Of a DNA stretch of 64,000 nucleotides, positions 25,116 to 34,209 are shown in pieces. The stretch is from the NCBI GenBank assembly GCA_035079385.1, contig JAVHKY010000026.1, positions 2,444,501 through 2,508,500 on the forward strand, read 5' to 3'. The notes under the pieces are model-generated. The model was not told where the DNA came from and did no database searches. It worked only from the letters and a program-made list of their open reading frames with translations. The stretch comes from Aspidiotus rigidus (lineage: Eukaryota > Arthropoda > Insecta > Hemiptera > Diaspididae). Each line of letters begins with the position of its first letter. The stretch's first letter is position 1. The position numbers were made by a program, and so were the translations under genes.

Positions 25116-25157
25116 GCGTCCGCCGTCCGCCGTCCGCCGTGCGCCGTGCGCCGTCCA
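25116..25157. repeat. (GCCGTCC)n-type heptamer repeat
   Basis: Six tandem copies of a 7-base G+C-rich unit (GCCGTCC with GCCGTGC variants) in otherwise A+T-rich surroundings, directly ahead of the 45-bp array. Confidence 0.9.
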
Positions 25158-25159
25158 GC

Positions 25160-25520
25160 GAAAAACTTAGAAAAATTTCGACCCTCGAGCCATATATGAT
25201 AGGAGAGGGACTTAGAAAAATTTCGACTCTCAAGCTATATATGATAGGAGGGGGACTTAGAAAAAATTTCGACTCTCGAGCTATATATGATAGGAGGGGG
25301 ACTAGGAAAAAATTTCGACTCTCGAGCTATATATGATAGGAGGGGGACTTAGAAAAAATTTCGACTCTCGAGCTATATATGATAGAAGAGGGACTTGAAA
25401 AAATTTCGACTCTCGAGCCATATATGATAGAAGGGGGACTTAGAAAAATTTCGACTCTCGAGCCATATATGATGGAGAGGGACTTCGAAAAATTTCGACT
25501 GTCGAGCTATATATGATCTA
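25160..25520. repeat. 45-bp tandem array, eight units
   Basis: Units of 44-46 bases (phase marks at 25188, 25233, 25279, 25325, 25371, 25416, 25461 and 25505). Consensus pieces are AGCYATATATGATAGGAG, GGGGACTTAGAAAAA and TTTCGACTCTCG. No unique spacers, so it is not CRISPR-like. The same unit occurs singly inside the modular elements (near 13215, 14145, 26500 and 27010) and in reverse orientation at 31150-31310. Confidence 0.9.
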
Positions 25521-25576
25521 GGCTTCCTTGAATTTTCAATACCAAATCTCATTCGAATCATAAAACAGGTTCCCTG

Positions 25577-25815
25577 CGTTCCTCGTTTAACTTCGTTAAG
25601 GAAGCCGTAATTTTTCTCTGTCAGTCGCTTTCTATTCAGTTTCTCCGCCCGTTGATGGCTTCTTAGCCGAAAGTTTTTGCGGTATTTTGTTTGTTTTATT
25701 TCTGCGGCTTCTGCAAATTCTCCTCGTGCATTTACTCATTGTAGTATTTGTCGTTTCGTCGTTAATTTACTCATTGTGGTAATTGTCGTTCTAATTAATA
25801 CCAAAATGAGTTCTT
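25577..25815 (+). mobile_element. Tail of PLE copy 3 with a hammerhead-like stretch
   Basis: Non-coding sequence between the inverted repeat and the resumption of LINE coding. It contains GTTGATGGCTTCTTAGCCGAAAG at 25651-25673 (a TGAT-GGCT/AGCC-CGAAA arrangement reminiscent of a degraded hammerhead core) and a local duplication of TTTACTCATTGTRGTA (about 25730-25785). Confidence 0.4.
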
Positions 25816-26155
25816 CCGTATGATCCCCAACGCTTTCCATTACACGCCAAATGAAGACTTACATAAAGATCTCAACATCAAACCTGTCAATGAAGTGATT
25901 CGACTCTACGCGCTAAAATACGAGAGAAGACTTCTCAAGCACCCAAATACTGAGGCAATTCCAATACGATGTGCGCAAGCTGAAGCGTGGTAAACCACAT
26001 GAGCTAGCTCAATAATTATTTTTAAAGACTCGACCGGTGGTCGGGAGTCGAGGTCTCGTACCCATGAAATAATCATGGTTGTATAGAAAAATAAATACAT
26101 TTTGTTATAATATTTAAGATAGCTCTAAAATGAAAAGAAGAAAAAAAAAAATACA
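25816..26155 (+). mobile_element. Jockey-like LINE, 3' part
   Basis: Frame FFRMIPNAFHYTPNEDLHKD...EVIRLYALKYERRLLKHPN (about 25816-25965) is the standard C-terminus of Jockey-type RT ORFs. It joins in sense to FIIQREQVL at about 23556, showing that everything between was inserted later. AATAAA-like words near 26090 and an A-rich end (about 26135-26155) mark the 3' terminus. Confidence 0.75.
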
Positions 26156-26232
26156 AAAAATTTTCAATAACGACTGATTTTCACTCCTTGGATCGAGTAC
26201 GCGTATCCTAATTTAGGTCCAGATTTTAAAAC
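26155..26232 (-). mobile_element. Short LINE scrap shared with 41233-41292
   Basis: AACGACTGATT, ACTCCTTGGATCGAGT and GTATCC followed by a GGTCCAGATTT-like end match the order and spacing at 41233-41292. That second site lies in a minus-strand RNase H remnant, so this is a fragment of the same LINE family. Confidence 0.5.
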
Positions 26233-26592
26233 AAATTTTCTGGGATAGCGAAATAAATGAAAATCATGTTCCATGTCTTTTATATTTTATCAGTCATCTT
26301 GAAATATTTCATTCTAGGCTTCTACTAGGTCAAGTGTTCGTGAGATATTATTCGTTTACCCCTTTAACTATCTTGGCGTCGTATAAGTCTTCTATGAGAA
26401 ATATGAGGTAGCGCGAACTCGCTCCGCTAGTTCGCCCCCTGTCTCGCTGTTGTATTGGAATGGTATGAGACAATTCAAGTCTAGGGGACTTGGAAAAATT
26501 TCGACTATCCAGCCATATATGATAGGAAGAGGGACTTAGAAAATTTTCTAATTATTAATTATATTAATTATTTATTTATTTGATTATTTAAT

Positions 26593-26628
<36 letters not shown>

Positions 26629-27497
26629 TTATTAATTCTTCTACTAGGTCAAGTGTTCGTGAGATATTATTCGTTTACCCCTTTACCTATCTTGGCGTCG
26701 TATAAGTCTTGTATGAGAAATATTTTGAGGTAATTGTGGGTGTTCTCTATTTTGAGGTATCAACTTTCGTGGGGCGAACGAGCGATCTCGCTGTTGTATT
26801 GGAATGGTATAAAATTTTCTAATTATTAATTATATTAATTATTTAATTATTTATTTATTTAATTATTTAATTAATTATTTAATTATTTAATATTATTTAT
26901 TTATTTATTTATTTATTATTAATTAATACGAGTTCGCCCCCTGTCTCGCTGTTGTATTGGAATGGTATGAGACAATTCAAGTCTAGGGGACTTGGAAAAA
27001 TTTCGACTATCCAGCCATATATGATAGGAAGAGGGACTTAGAAAATTTTCTAATTATTAATTATATTAATTATTTAATTATTTATTTATTTAATTATCTA
27101 ATTATTTAATTATTAATTAATTAATTAATTGATATAATTATTTATTATCATTACGCGGGGTGTACTCGCGAATTTCTGAATCACCCACGGGGTAGAGATT
27201 TTCTAATTATTAATTATATTAATTATATAATCATTTATTTATTTAATTATTAATTAATTATTATTACGCGGGGTGTACTCGCGAATTTCTGAATCACCCA
27301 CGCGGTAGAGATTTTCTAATTATTAATTATATTAATTATTTAATCATTTATTTATTTAATTATTTAATTATTAATTAATTAATTAATTAATTATTCATTA
27401 TTATTACGCGGGGTGTACTCGCGAATTTCTGAATCACCCACGGGGTAGAGATTTTCTGATTATTAATTATATTAATTATTTAATTATTTATTTATTT

Positions 27498-27530
<33 letters not shown>

Positions 27531-27992
27531 TTATCAATTATTATTATTACGCGGGGTGTACTCGCGTATTTCTGAATCACCCGCGGGGTAGAGATGTGCA
27601 CGGACGAATGCTTGCACGGACGCACGGTAATTAATTATTTAATTATTTATTAATTAATTAATATAATTATTTATTATCATTACGGGGGTGTACTCGCGAA
27701 TTTCTGAATCACCCACGGGGTCGAGATTTTCTAATTATTAAATATATTAATCATTAATTAATATTAATTAATGTAATTATTTATTATCATTAGGGGGGTA
27801 TACTCGCGAATTTCTGAATCACCCACGGGGTAGAGATTTTCTAATTATTAATTATTTTAATAATTATTTATTTATTTAATTATTTAATTATTAATTAATT
27901 AATTAATTGATATAATTATTTATTATCATTACGTGGGGTGTACTCGCGAGTTTCAAAATCGGGGTCCGGCAAGATGGAACATGTCAAAAAAT
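26233..27992 (+). mobile_element. Modular repeat element, copy 2
   Basis: Same left end (AAATTTTCTGGGATAGCG, then CATGTTCCATGTC at 26265-26277) and right end (TCAAAATCGGGGTC then ATGGAACATGTC at about 27974-27985) as 12836-14972, with modules A (26320, 26640) and B (26405, 26935), but the G+C-rich D module (GGTGTACTCGCGAATTTC...CACCCACGGGG) is amplified to about seven copies (27150 to 27840), each separated by TTAATTATTTAATTA-type tracts. Module copy number differs between the two elements while the ends are conserved, which argues for one mobile unit with internal tandem expansion. Confidence 0.7.
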
Positions 27993-28605
27993 TTGTGCGT
28001 TCAGTCAAATTAGGGGAGTTGGTGAGCCTAGGCTTGATGTTTCATAACTTTGTAGCTAGTTCTATTACTAATGTGATTAAAGTGAATTTTGCGGCAACCA
28101 TACGTGGCACATTTGTAGGTAAGTAGTCTCTATAATTCTTGACTGTATATTTTTAACGTTCACATAATAAAAATTTTCAACTTGCGTCAAAGTTGTAAAC
28201 AAGTAACCTACAATTTTGAAATATTTTGTTTTATGACCGAAGAGCTTATTATTATATCGACTTTTTAGAATTTTCCTCATAATACTATAGAAAAGCTAGT
28301 TTAATCTTTCATTCTTTTCGACAACTATGAACTCAAAAACTATCCGTGCGTATTCCAGATCGATTTCCTTTTTAGCTTTGATAAGGAGCCAATTATCACC
28401 AAGGCTGAAAAGTGAACTACAATATACGAGTGTCTCGTCCACCGGAACGGAGTACCTATCACCTTCTTAAGCTTAAAATATAGATTTTATCTAGGAAATG
28501 TTTACACCGGGGTCTTTGACAACTTTCACCTAAATTGTTATGTTTAAGGAGCGACGTAGGTACTTAAGAACTTTTACGAGTAATGGCACTTCGCGACTGC
28601 AGTGC

Positions 28606-28610
28606 TCAGT
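28606..28610 (+). promoter_or_regulatory. Possible initiator (TCAGT) of the cysteine-rich gene
   Basis: TCAGT, the arthropod initiator word, lies 67 bases before the predicted ATG. No TATA box is seen about 30 bases upstream. Low specificity: a five-base word is common. Confidence 0.25.
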
Positions 28611-28676
28611 AGTTCTCCCTCGCTGGCACCTCATGTTCCCAAGTTCAATTCTATTCTTCATCAGACAATCAAAAAT

Positions 28677-30009
28677 ATGTGGTCCTCGATAATATTTATT
28701 ATATTTATCTGCGTCAAGTCAATTTCAACTCAAGGTGAGGTTCTTATATGAAAATTTTGTACGAGTATCAGATAACTTCGAGTTGATCTCTATCTTAAAT
28801 TGCACTCTCTGATTTTTTATTCTATTTTCATTTTTGTTTTCGTCCAGCCAATCTCTGCTTGGCGCGCGATGTCAAAAACAGTAATTGTGTGTACTTCAAA
28901 ATATGCAACAACACGGGTGATCTTGTATGTACCTAAATTATTTTTCGGCTCAACTAAGAATTATGCTTCAACATTTAAGCGAATTTTGTTTTTTCTATAG
29001 CCTGTAGTTAGTAATGCACCTTGTTTAGAGGGTAAGTACTTGTAATGAACGTAAAATTTCAATAACCTCTATATTTTCGTCACAATTTTGCAAATTGTCT
29101 GTGAATGTGTTTGCCAATCTCAGTTTCACTTTGAATTTTGTCTGTATCACATTTCATTTCAATCATAGAATACATATTCGTTTTAAATCATTTTTCCAGG
29201 ATCTGGTGACGGTGCGATCTCCATCCAAAACACGCCACCATTTATAGTGGTGAGCCTCGATCTTACAAAGTTACAACCGACACCAGAAGAAGGCTCAGGA
29301 TTTTGTAAATGTGATGCGTGTTCGGAACCATGTGGAAATTATTTCACAAATACCAGATGTAACAAAAGCAGTTCGCAAAAGCAAGATGACACCCTACTTA
29401 TGCCGATTGCTGTATCTGATACAAAGTCCACTTGTACAGACAATTCTTTGTTCCCTGTTGCTTCTGGAAAAGGTGCTGTTTAAAATTAGTAATATGTAAT
29501 TTAGATGGAATGTACGGCGCACTTACTAAAAATTTCCTGTAGGTGGTGTATGCGTGTCAAATGCTAATGCTACTGTATGTTTGGGTATCGTTTTTTGTAA
29601 TGTTGTGTTAGAAAATTTAGGGGTAAGTGTGCAAACGAATGTAAAATCAAGTCACCTATTTCTGACTATTTAATTTTTTACGTTCAAATTTTCAGATTTC
29701 CATCCCTCTTGCGGACCTTTTACCATTTTGCTTAGACGGTAAAAATTATATTATTTTTCACGACCTCGCCCGTGCGTTCTCATACTGTAAATTTTAATAA
29801 AATCTGTTGGTATCCTATGTTCAGCTTCGCAGGTTAACTCTAATTTCAAACTTGGACCGGGTATATTCTCGATAAATATTCCGAACTTCTCTAATCAAAC
29901 GTCATCGGGAGATTGTACTTGCACAGGTTGCTCAGGACCTTGTTCAGATAATCCTCTTGTTGGCTGTCCGAAACCAAACAAGCATTGCTCTTCTACTAGA
30001 TGTAACTAA
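28677..30009 (+). CDS. Secreted two-domain cysteine-rich protein, seven exons, unknown family
   Basis: Exon model: 28677-28734, 28848-28924, 29001-29031, 29200-29472, 29543-29622, 29696-29738, 29825-30009. All introns are GT-AG (donors GTGAGG, GTATGT, GTAAGT, GTGCTG, GTAAGT, GTAAAA), frames close exactly, and the product is 248 residues. Exon 1 is a signal peptide (MWSSIIFIIFICVKSISTQ). Exons 2-4 and 5-7 are a duplication: both triplets enter in phase 1, then use phases 0 and 1. Domain 1 has Cys 23, 33, 39, 53, then CKCDACSEPC (91-100) ending TRCN (107-110). Domain 2 has Cys 150, 159, 165, 185, then CTCTGCSGPC (218-227) ending TRCN (245-248). Both contain a G.G..SI segment before the CxCxxCxxPC knot. 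No membrane segment after the signal. Probably a secreted disulfide-rich protein (effector-, venom- or cuticle-like roles are all possible). The donor of exon 4 is weak; if unused, the protein ends after domain 1 at 29483. Confidence 0.75.
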
Positions 30010-30085
30010 TGAGGCTGTATTATGGTGTCGATGCGCAATGAGTAAAATGTGATTGAAAATATGATTTTTTTTTTCTGAATTCATG

Positions 30086-30097
30086 AATAAAAATAAA
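30086..30097 (+). terminator. Poly(A) signals of the cysteine-rich gene
   Basis: Two adjacent AATAAA hexamers 77-88 bases after the stop codon at 30009, in the expected position for 3'-end formation. Confidence 0.6.
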
Positions 30098-30099
30098 CG

Positions 30100-31140
30100 C
30101 AAACTTGAAATATTCCATTTGTTTTTTCTTCCTGCGGCAAAAATATTTGAGAGGGATTTGATGAATACTTTGGATGGAATTGAAAGAAAGATTTAGAAGA
30201 TAATTATTGGAGTCGCCTAATCATTAATGACGGACTTGGGAGAATTTTGAATGGTGAAGCAATTCCTCCCGTATGGGGACCAAGTTTCGTTTTCCCATTC
30301 AGTTGGTTCAATTCGTTTGGAAAAAATTGATGGTCGTACGGTAGAACAGAGAGAGAATAAAAAGAGCCAATTTGAACTTGATCTACAATCGAGAGAACAT
30401 TCACTTATAAGACAGAACTAGCGATTATAGGTAATACTGACTTCACGTTCTGTACCGGTAATAGTTGATGAACCTATTATACGATAAAAAAACTGTTCAG
30501 GCGGGGCTGATATGAGTATTTCAAAATAATCACACACCTGGGATAATTTCTGTCGATGGAGTTTTGAATAAAGTAGAAAGTTGAACTTGCAAACGTTTCT
30601 ACTTGAAAGACAAGATAACAAAACTGCAATTTACGAGGCGTAGGAGACTCGTATTCCCACAATTGAAGATGGAAAATTTTGTAACTCCGGATGGACTTCC
30701 CCTTCCGAGGGTCTGTAAAATTTGTTCAGTATTTATCCCAGATTCTATACTTAGCTCTATTTAAAAATTCCAGCAGAATTTTTTCAAAAAAATTTAATTT
30801 CTTCTCCTCAATCAGGAGAGGGGTTGTATCCCCATGGCCCCTTGAGGGTCCGAAGAATTTTTTTGGTATTTCTCCCAAAATCTAAGGTATATTTCATGAA
30901 AAAGCTGGTGAGAAAAATATTTTGGTAACTTATTTCTGAGAAATCATCGTGCCATAGGTTGTCGACTAAATCCTCTCAATATTTGTATCAACAATTCTTG
31001 AACAGTAAATCAGAGTAATTTAAAAAATTAGATGCCATTGCAGGACTGCAGGAACCCGCTGTCCCGAGTCCCCTAGAGCCTGAAGTTTTCCAAGTCCTAA
31101 AATCATAACGTGACAACTTGAACGCGCTGCAATTTCAAGG
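30100..31140. other. Intergenic, nothing recognised
   Basis: About 1 kb without a gene or known repeat. Small frames on both strands show no motif. No further exon resembling the CxCxxCxxPC domain was seen. Confidence 0.4.
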
Positions 31141-31144
31141 AAGC

Positions 31145-31320
31145 AGTCGTCTTTCCAAGTCCCGCCCCTATCATATGTAGCTCGGAGGTAGGAATTGAAG
31201 TAGAAGTCCCCTTCCTATCATATGTGGCTAGAGGGTCGAAATTTTTCCAAGTCCCCCTTCTATCATATAAAGCTCGGAGGTAGGAATTTTTCCAAGTCCC
31301 CCTTCCCTCTCCGTGACGTC
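31145..31320 (-). repeat. Three inverted, diverged 45-bp units
   Basis: Reverse-complement copies of the 25160-25520 unit: CAAGTCC...CCTATCATATGTAGCTCGG, CCTATCATATGTGGCTAGAG and CTATCATATAAAGCTCGG. They are followed by a G+C-rich stretch containing TGACGTCA. Confidence 0.7.
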
Positions 31321-31389
31321 ATCAACCTCGCTCGCGATCGTGGACGAAAAATTCCTGGAAGTACCCCCAACAAAAAGGATGGCGGGTTC

Positions 31390-31740
31390 CCCGCTAAAAA
31401 TTTTCAGGCAGAGCCGAATAAATAAAGATCATGTTTCATGTTAACTGGTAAATGACCCCATTTATATTTTTAAGGCCACATTTGTTTTGTGATGAAATCG
31501 TGGTCTAGCTTAAGAATTTTTCTCGTAGAGACGTACGCCCCCGGTTCCTTGACTAATATAGGCGTGGTGTACTGTGAGATGAGTTATCTAGTTCAAGGGG
31601 GCTTTTTTGTTCTTGGTATACTGGATCTTAAGCTGTCTTACTTATGAGGGATGGGCTCACTCTCTCCGCTCGTTCGCCCCCGTTCTTTTGGTAAATGTAG
31701 ATATGGTGAACTGTAAGTCAGGCTATCTAGTTCATTGGGG
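31390..31740 (+). repeat. Fragment related to the left end of the modular element
   Basis: AAAATTTTCAGGCAGAGCC then AATAAATAAAGATCATGTTT corresponds to the left ends at 12836 and 26233, and CTCTCCGCTCGTTCGCCCCC (31657-31682) to module B. Two copies of a GTGGTGTACTGTGAG / ATCTAGTTCA.GGGGGC unit lie at about 31563-31606 and 31697-31743, with a third relative at 34466-34515. A diverged right end may be at about 34965-35015 (GACGTAGAACATATCAAAA). Confidence 0.45.
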
Positions 31741-31945
31741 GCGAACTGAGTCCCAAAGGGAGATGGGGTGGTAAAATAATATCTGACGAATTGAGTCCCA
31801 TAGTGTCGGGGGTAGAGGAGTCCGAATTGAGTCCCAAAGGGAGAGGGGACGATAAAATAGTATCCGGATTGAGTCCCATAGTGTCGGGGCTAGAAAACGG
31901 TAGAGTTCGAATTGAGTCCCGAAGTGTCGGCGGTACTAAGTCCAA
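31740..31945 (+). repeat. GAATTGAGTCCC repeat block
   Basis: Five copies of GA(A/C)TGAGTCCC or GATTGAGTCCC, alternating with GTGTCGGGGGTAGA and GGGGACGATAAAATA segments. The reverse complement (GGGACTCAATTCGG) flanks the other side of the MULE scrap at 32300-32470 and recurs at 34255-34380, so the block behaves like an imperfect terminal inverted repeat of a MULE-derived element. Confidence 0.6.
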
Positions 31946-31947
31946 GA

Positions 31948-32290
31948 AGATGGGTGAATTTGTTCATTTTCATTCGTCCTTTACTGTAGGCAACTTCATC
32001 CCAGCTTTTTACAGTTCGTGGATTTAAGTACAACGTTTTTGTTCCTCTCGTGTATTTTGTCTTCTGACGAATAAGACGATTGAAGCCTATGAAAGAGTCT
32101 TTCGACATATTGTACATGAAATAATTAATCTCGCCTTGGAGTGTGAATCCTCGGAATTGTTCGATTCCTTCTATGCAGCACACCCCAATATTTTCATTTT
32201 CATAGATACTCTTGTTGAGGTCCAATGCGACACCTATGCCAAAATCATCGACATTTATAAGTTGAAGAAACGTTTAGGCAGAAGGGAAAT
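31948..32290 (+). mobile_element. MULE transposase remnant, copy A
   Basis: Broken translation shows TNKTIEAYERVFRHIVHE (a MULE-type segment upstream of the catalytic region) joined by deletion to FYAAHPNIFIFIDTLVEVQCDTYAKIIDI, the same C-terminal segment as in copy B. It opens with GGTGAATTTGTTCATTTTC, which also opens copy B at 32480. Internally deleted and dead. Confidence 0.7.
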
Positions 32291-32299
32291 GAGAATCAT

Positions 32300-32470
32300 T
32301 CGCGAACTCGGGACTCAATTCGGTTGAGTACCGCCGACACATGAAGACATTCCCTCTTTTCATCCCCGACACTACGGGACTCTATTCGGATATCATTCTA
32401 GCCCCCTTCCGACAACTCGGGACTCAATTCGGCTAAAAAAGATAGTTTGGGATTTAATTCGGCATCGCCC
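32300..32470 (-). repeat. Inverted GGGACTCAATTCGG block
   Basis: Reverse-complement relatives of the 31740-31945 units (GGGACTCAATTCGG three times, CCCCGACACTACGGGACTC), between MULE copies A and B. Confidence 0.65.
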
Positions 32471-32476
32471 GTCTGA

Positions 32477-33021
32477 AAAGGTGGGTGAATTCGTTCATTT
32501 TCCTTCGTCCTTTGCTGTGGGTAACTCAATGTTCAGGATGTTGTTTCCATCTTGATCAGAGCTGGTGGCGTCGCATACAGAAGCTTTCGTTGACCGATGA
32601 ATACAAAGACATTGAAAGTGAGATAGGCAATTTCTTGAAACTTTTCTTTGGCCTACCCTGTCTACATCCTGACGACGTTGAAGAGTGTTTTGTTGAAGAT
32701 CTCATGCCTGTAGTTCCAGGTGACGAGAGGGTACAGAAATTCACAGATTACGTCGAGCAAGTTTCCTCCTTGTATGTGGGCCACGTATTCATCAGCCACC
32801 TCGCGCATACGAATGCCTGCGAATCATTTCATGCACATTTGAACGGTTCATTCTACGCTGCACACCCCAATATTTTCATTCTCATAGATAATCTTCTTGA
32901 GGTCCAAAGCAACACCTATGCCAAAATCATCGACATTTGTAAATCGAAGAAACGTTTAGTCTCAGTTACAAAAGAAGCTGTGGTCGCAACGCTCATGACG
33001 CGGCGTGATCTTGTAGTTTAG
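32477..33021 (+). mobile_element. MULE transposase remnant, copy B (C-terminal part)
   Basis: 178-codon frame ending at TAG 33019-33021. It contains CCFHLDQSWWRRIQKLSLTD, LKLFFGLPCLHPDDVEECFV, FTDYVEQ and HTNACESFHAHLNGSFYAAH then PNIFILIDNLLEVQ. These are features of the C-terminal half of MULE-domain transposases widespread in arthropods (F.HF.Q..WR.I, HP.EVE.CF.ED, TNN..E.FH...N..F...HPNIF). The catalytic DDE part is missing. The frame is intact, but with no start context it is a pseudogene fragment. Its end overlaps the left arm of a long inverted repeat. Confidence 0.8.
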
Positions 33022-34017
33022 TAAAATTAGCCATTGTAATAAACAATAAATGGTACAGAAGCGAAATTTGGAAAAGTTGTTAGGAACCTTCTCGTGAGTC
33101 TTTTCCCAAGTTTCCCCAACATTCCGAGGGGAGCTTTTCCACCCAGGGGGCTGCGAAGGGGAAATTTTTTAGTTTTCCAGCTCTAATTCGCGAAGAAATT
33201 ATTTTAGAGGAAAAATGTTCAAATAAAAATTGTTCCTCGTAAAATTTCCTATAAAAAAGCTCTCTACATATTTTTTCTATAAATGCACTGTTACGCCGCT
33301 ACAGCGCGTGACAAATGAACACCTCTTGCTACTCCGTATGTGAGAATGTAGATCAGGTATACTACGCGACGCGAGTCACCTATTACATTGTTTTCGTATT
33401 GTAAAAAAAATGAATAATGATAAGTAAGAAAAGACAAATTTCATTTTAATCCTTTGTAAACTCAAAAATTTTCAATTTCTACTTGTAAGTATTGAAAAAG
33501 AAAAAGATTAGAAAATAGAAGATAAATTATGGTATTGATTATAAAGTGTTGATGTCCTCTTAAAATAGTAGATGAAGAATCTATACCCAACCACATTAAA
33601 TTGTTCCCAGGCCACTCGACGCGCAGAAACAATAACTCGCATTTTTGTATGGTAGAACGCAATGTGCTGCTTAAATCAATGTCAATTATACAGAGTAGTA
33701 AGAGGTGTTCACTTGTCACGCGCTGTAGCGGCGTTACAGTGCATTTACAGAAAAAATATGTAGAGAGCTTTTTTATAGGAAATTTCACGAGGAACAATTT
33801 TTGTTTGAACTTTTTTTCTCTAAAATCGTTTGTTTGCGAATTAGAGCTAGAAAACTGAAAAATTCCTCCTTTGTACCCCCCTGGGGGAAAAGCTCCACTC
33901 GGAATGTTGGGGAAACTTGGGAAAAGACTCATAAGAAAGTTCCCAACAACTTTTCCAAGTTTCGCTTCTGTACCACTTATTGTTGTTTTCGACCTTTAAA
34001 ATGGCTAATTTTACTAG
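33018..34017. repeat. Long inverted repeat (arms about 325 bp, spacer about 350 bp)
   Basis: Left arm 33018-33339, right arm 33688-34017, colinear in reverse complement from TAGTAAAATTAGCCAT at the outer ends to GAACACCTCTT(A/G)CTACTC(C/T)GTAT at the inner ends, with roughly 85-90% identity by eye. Shared landmarks are AGTCTTTTCCCAAGTTTCCC, GTTACGCCGCTACAGCGCGTGACA and CCTATAAAAAAGCTCTCTAC. Arms of this length resemble MULE terminal inverted repeats, and the left arm starts at the stop codon of the MULE frame. A transcript would fold into a long hairpin. Open frames inside (33462-33932 minus) are not credible genes. Confidence 0.85.
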
Positions 34018-34209
34018 ACTATTGGCGAATTGTCGAGACTTAAATTCGTGAAGCGCGCGTGTCCTTCAAATTTCTGCCTCCGCCGATTAAAAAATTATTA
34101 TCCCCGGATATTTTCCAAGACCAGTACCTTCCACGGGTACTCATGTGCTCAAAGCATAGTCACGTGCTAACTCATTTTCGATCGCGCCGATGATGCAGCA
34201 TACATCGAC

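Larger units (their letters stand above)
25077..25576. repeat. Inverted-repeat-bracketed cassette in the PLE tail
   Basis: CAGGGAACCTGTTTTATG at 25077-25094 and its exact reverse complement at 25559-25576 (18/18) bracket a heptamer repeat and a 45-bp tandem array. The left arm itself contains the hairpin AACAGG-GAA-CCTGTT. The arrangement looks like a small fold-back or MITE-like unit, or an intrinsic part of the PLE 3' region. Confidence 0.75.

Noticed and set aside
25160..25520. CRISPR-like array
   Set aside because: Units are contiguous with no unique spacers, the genome is eukaryotic and no cas genes are present; it is a plain tandem repeat.
27938..28126. Upstream exon of the cysteine-rich gene (62-codon frame ending at a GTAAGT)
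   Set aside because: It begins inside the modular element, lacks a signal peptide, and the exon at 28677 already supplies a convincing start; kept only as a remote possibility.
33462..33932. 156-codon minus-strand gene
   Set aside because: It runs through one arm and the spacer of the long inverted repeat, with no motif; openness comes from the repeat.
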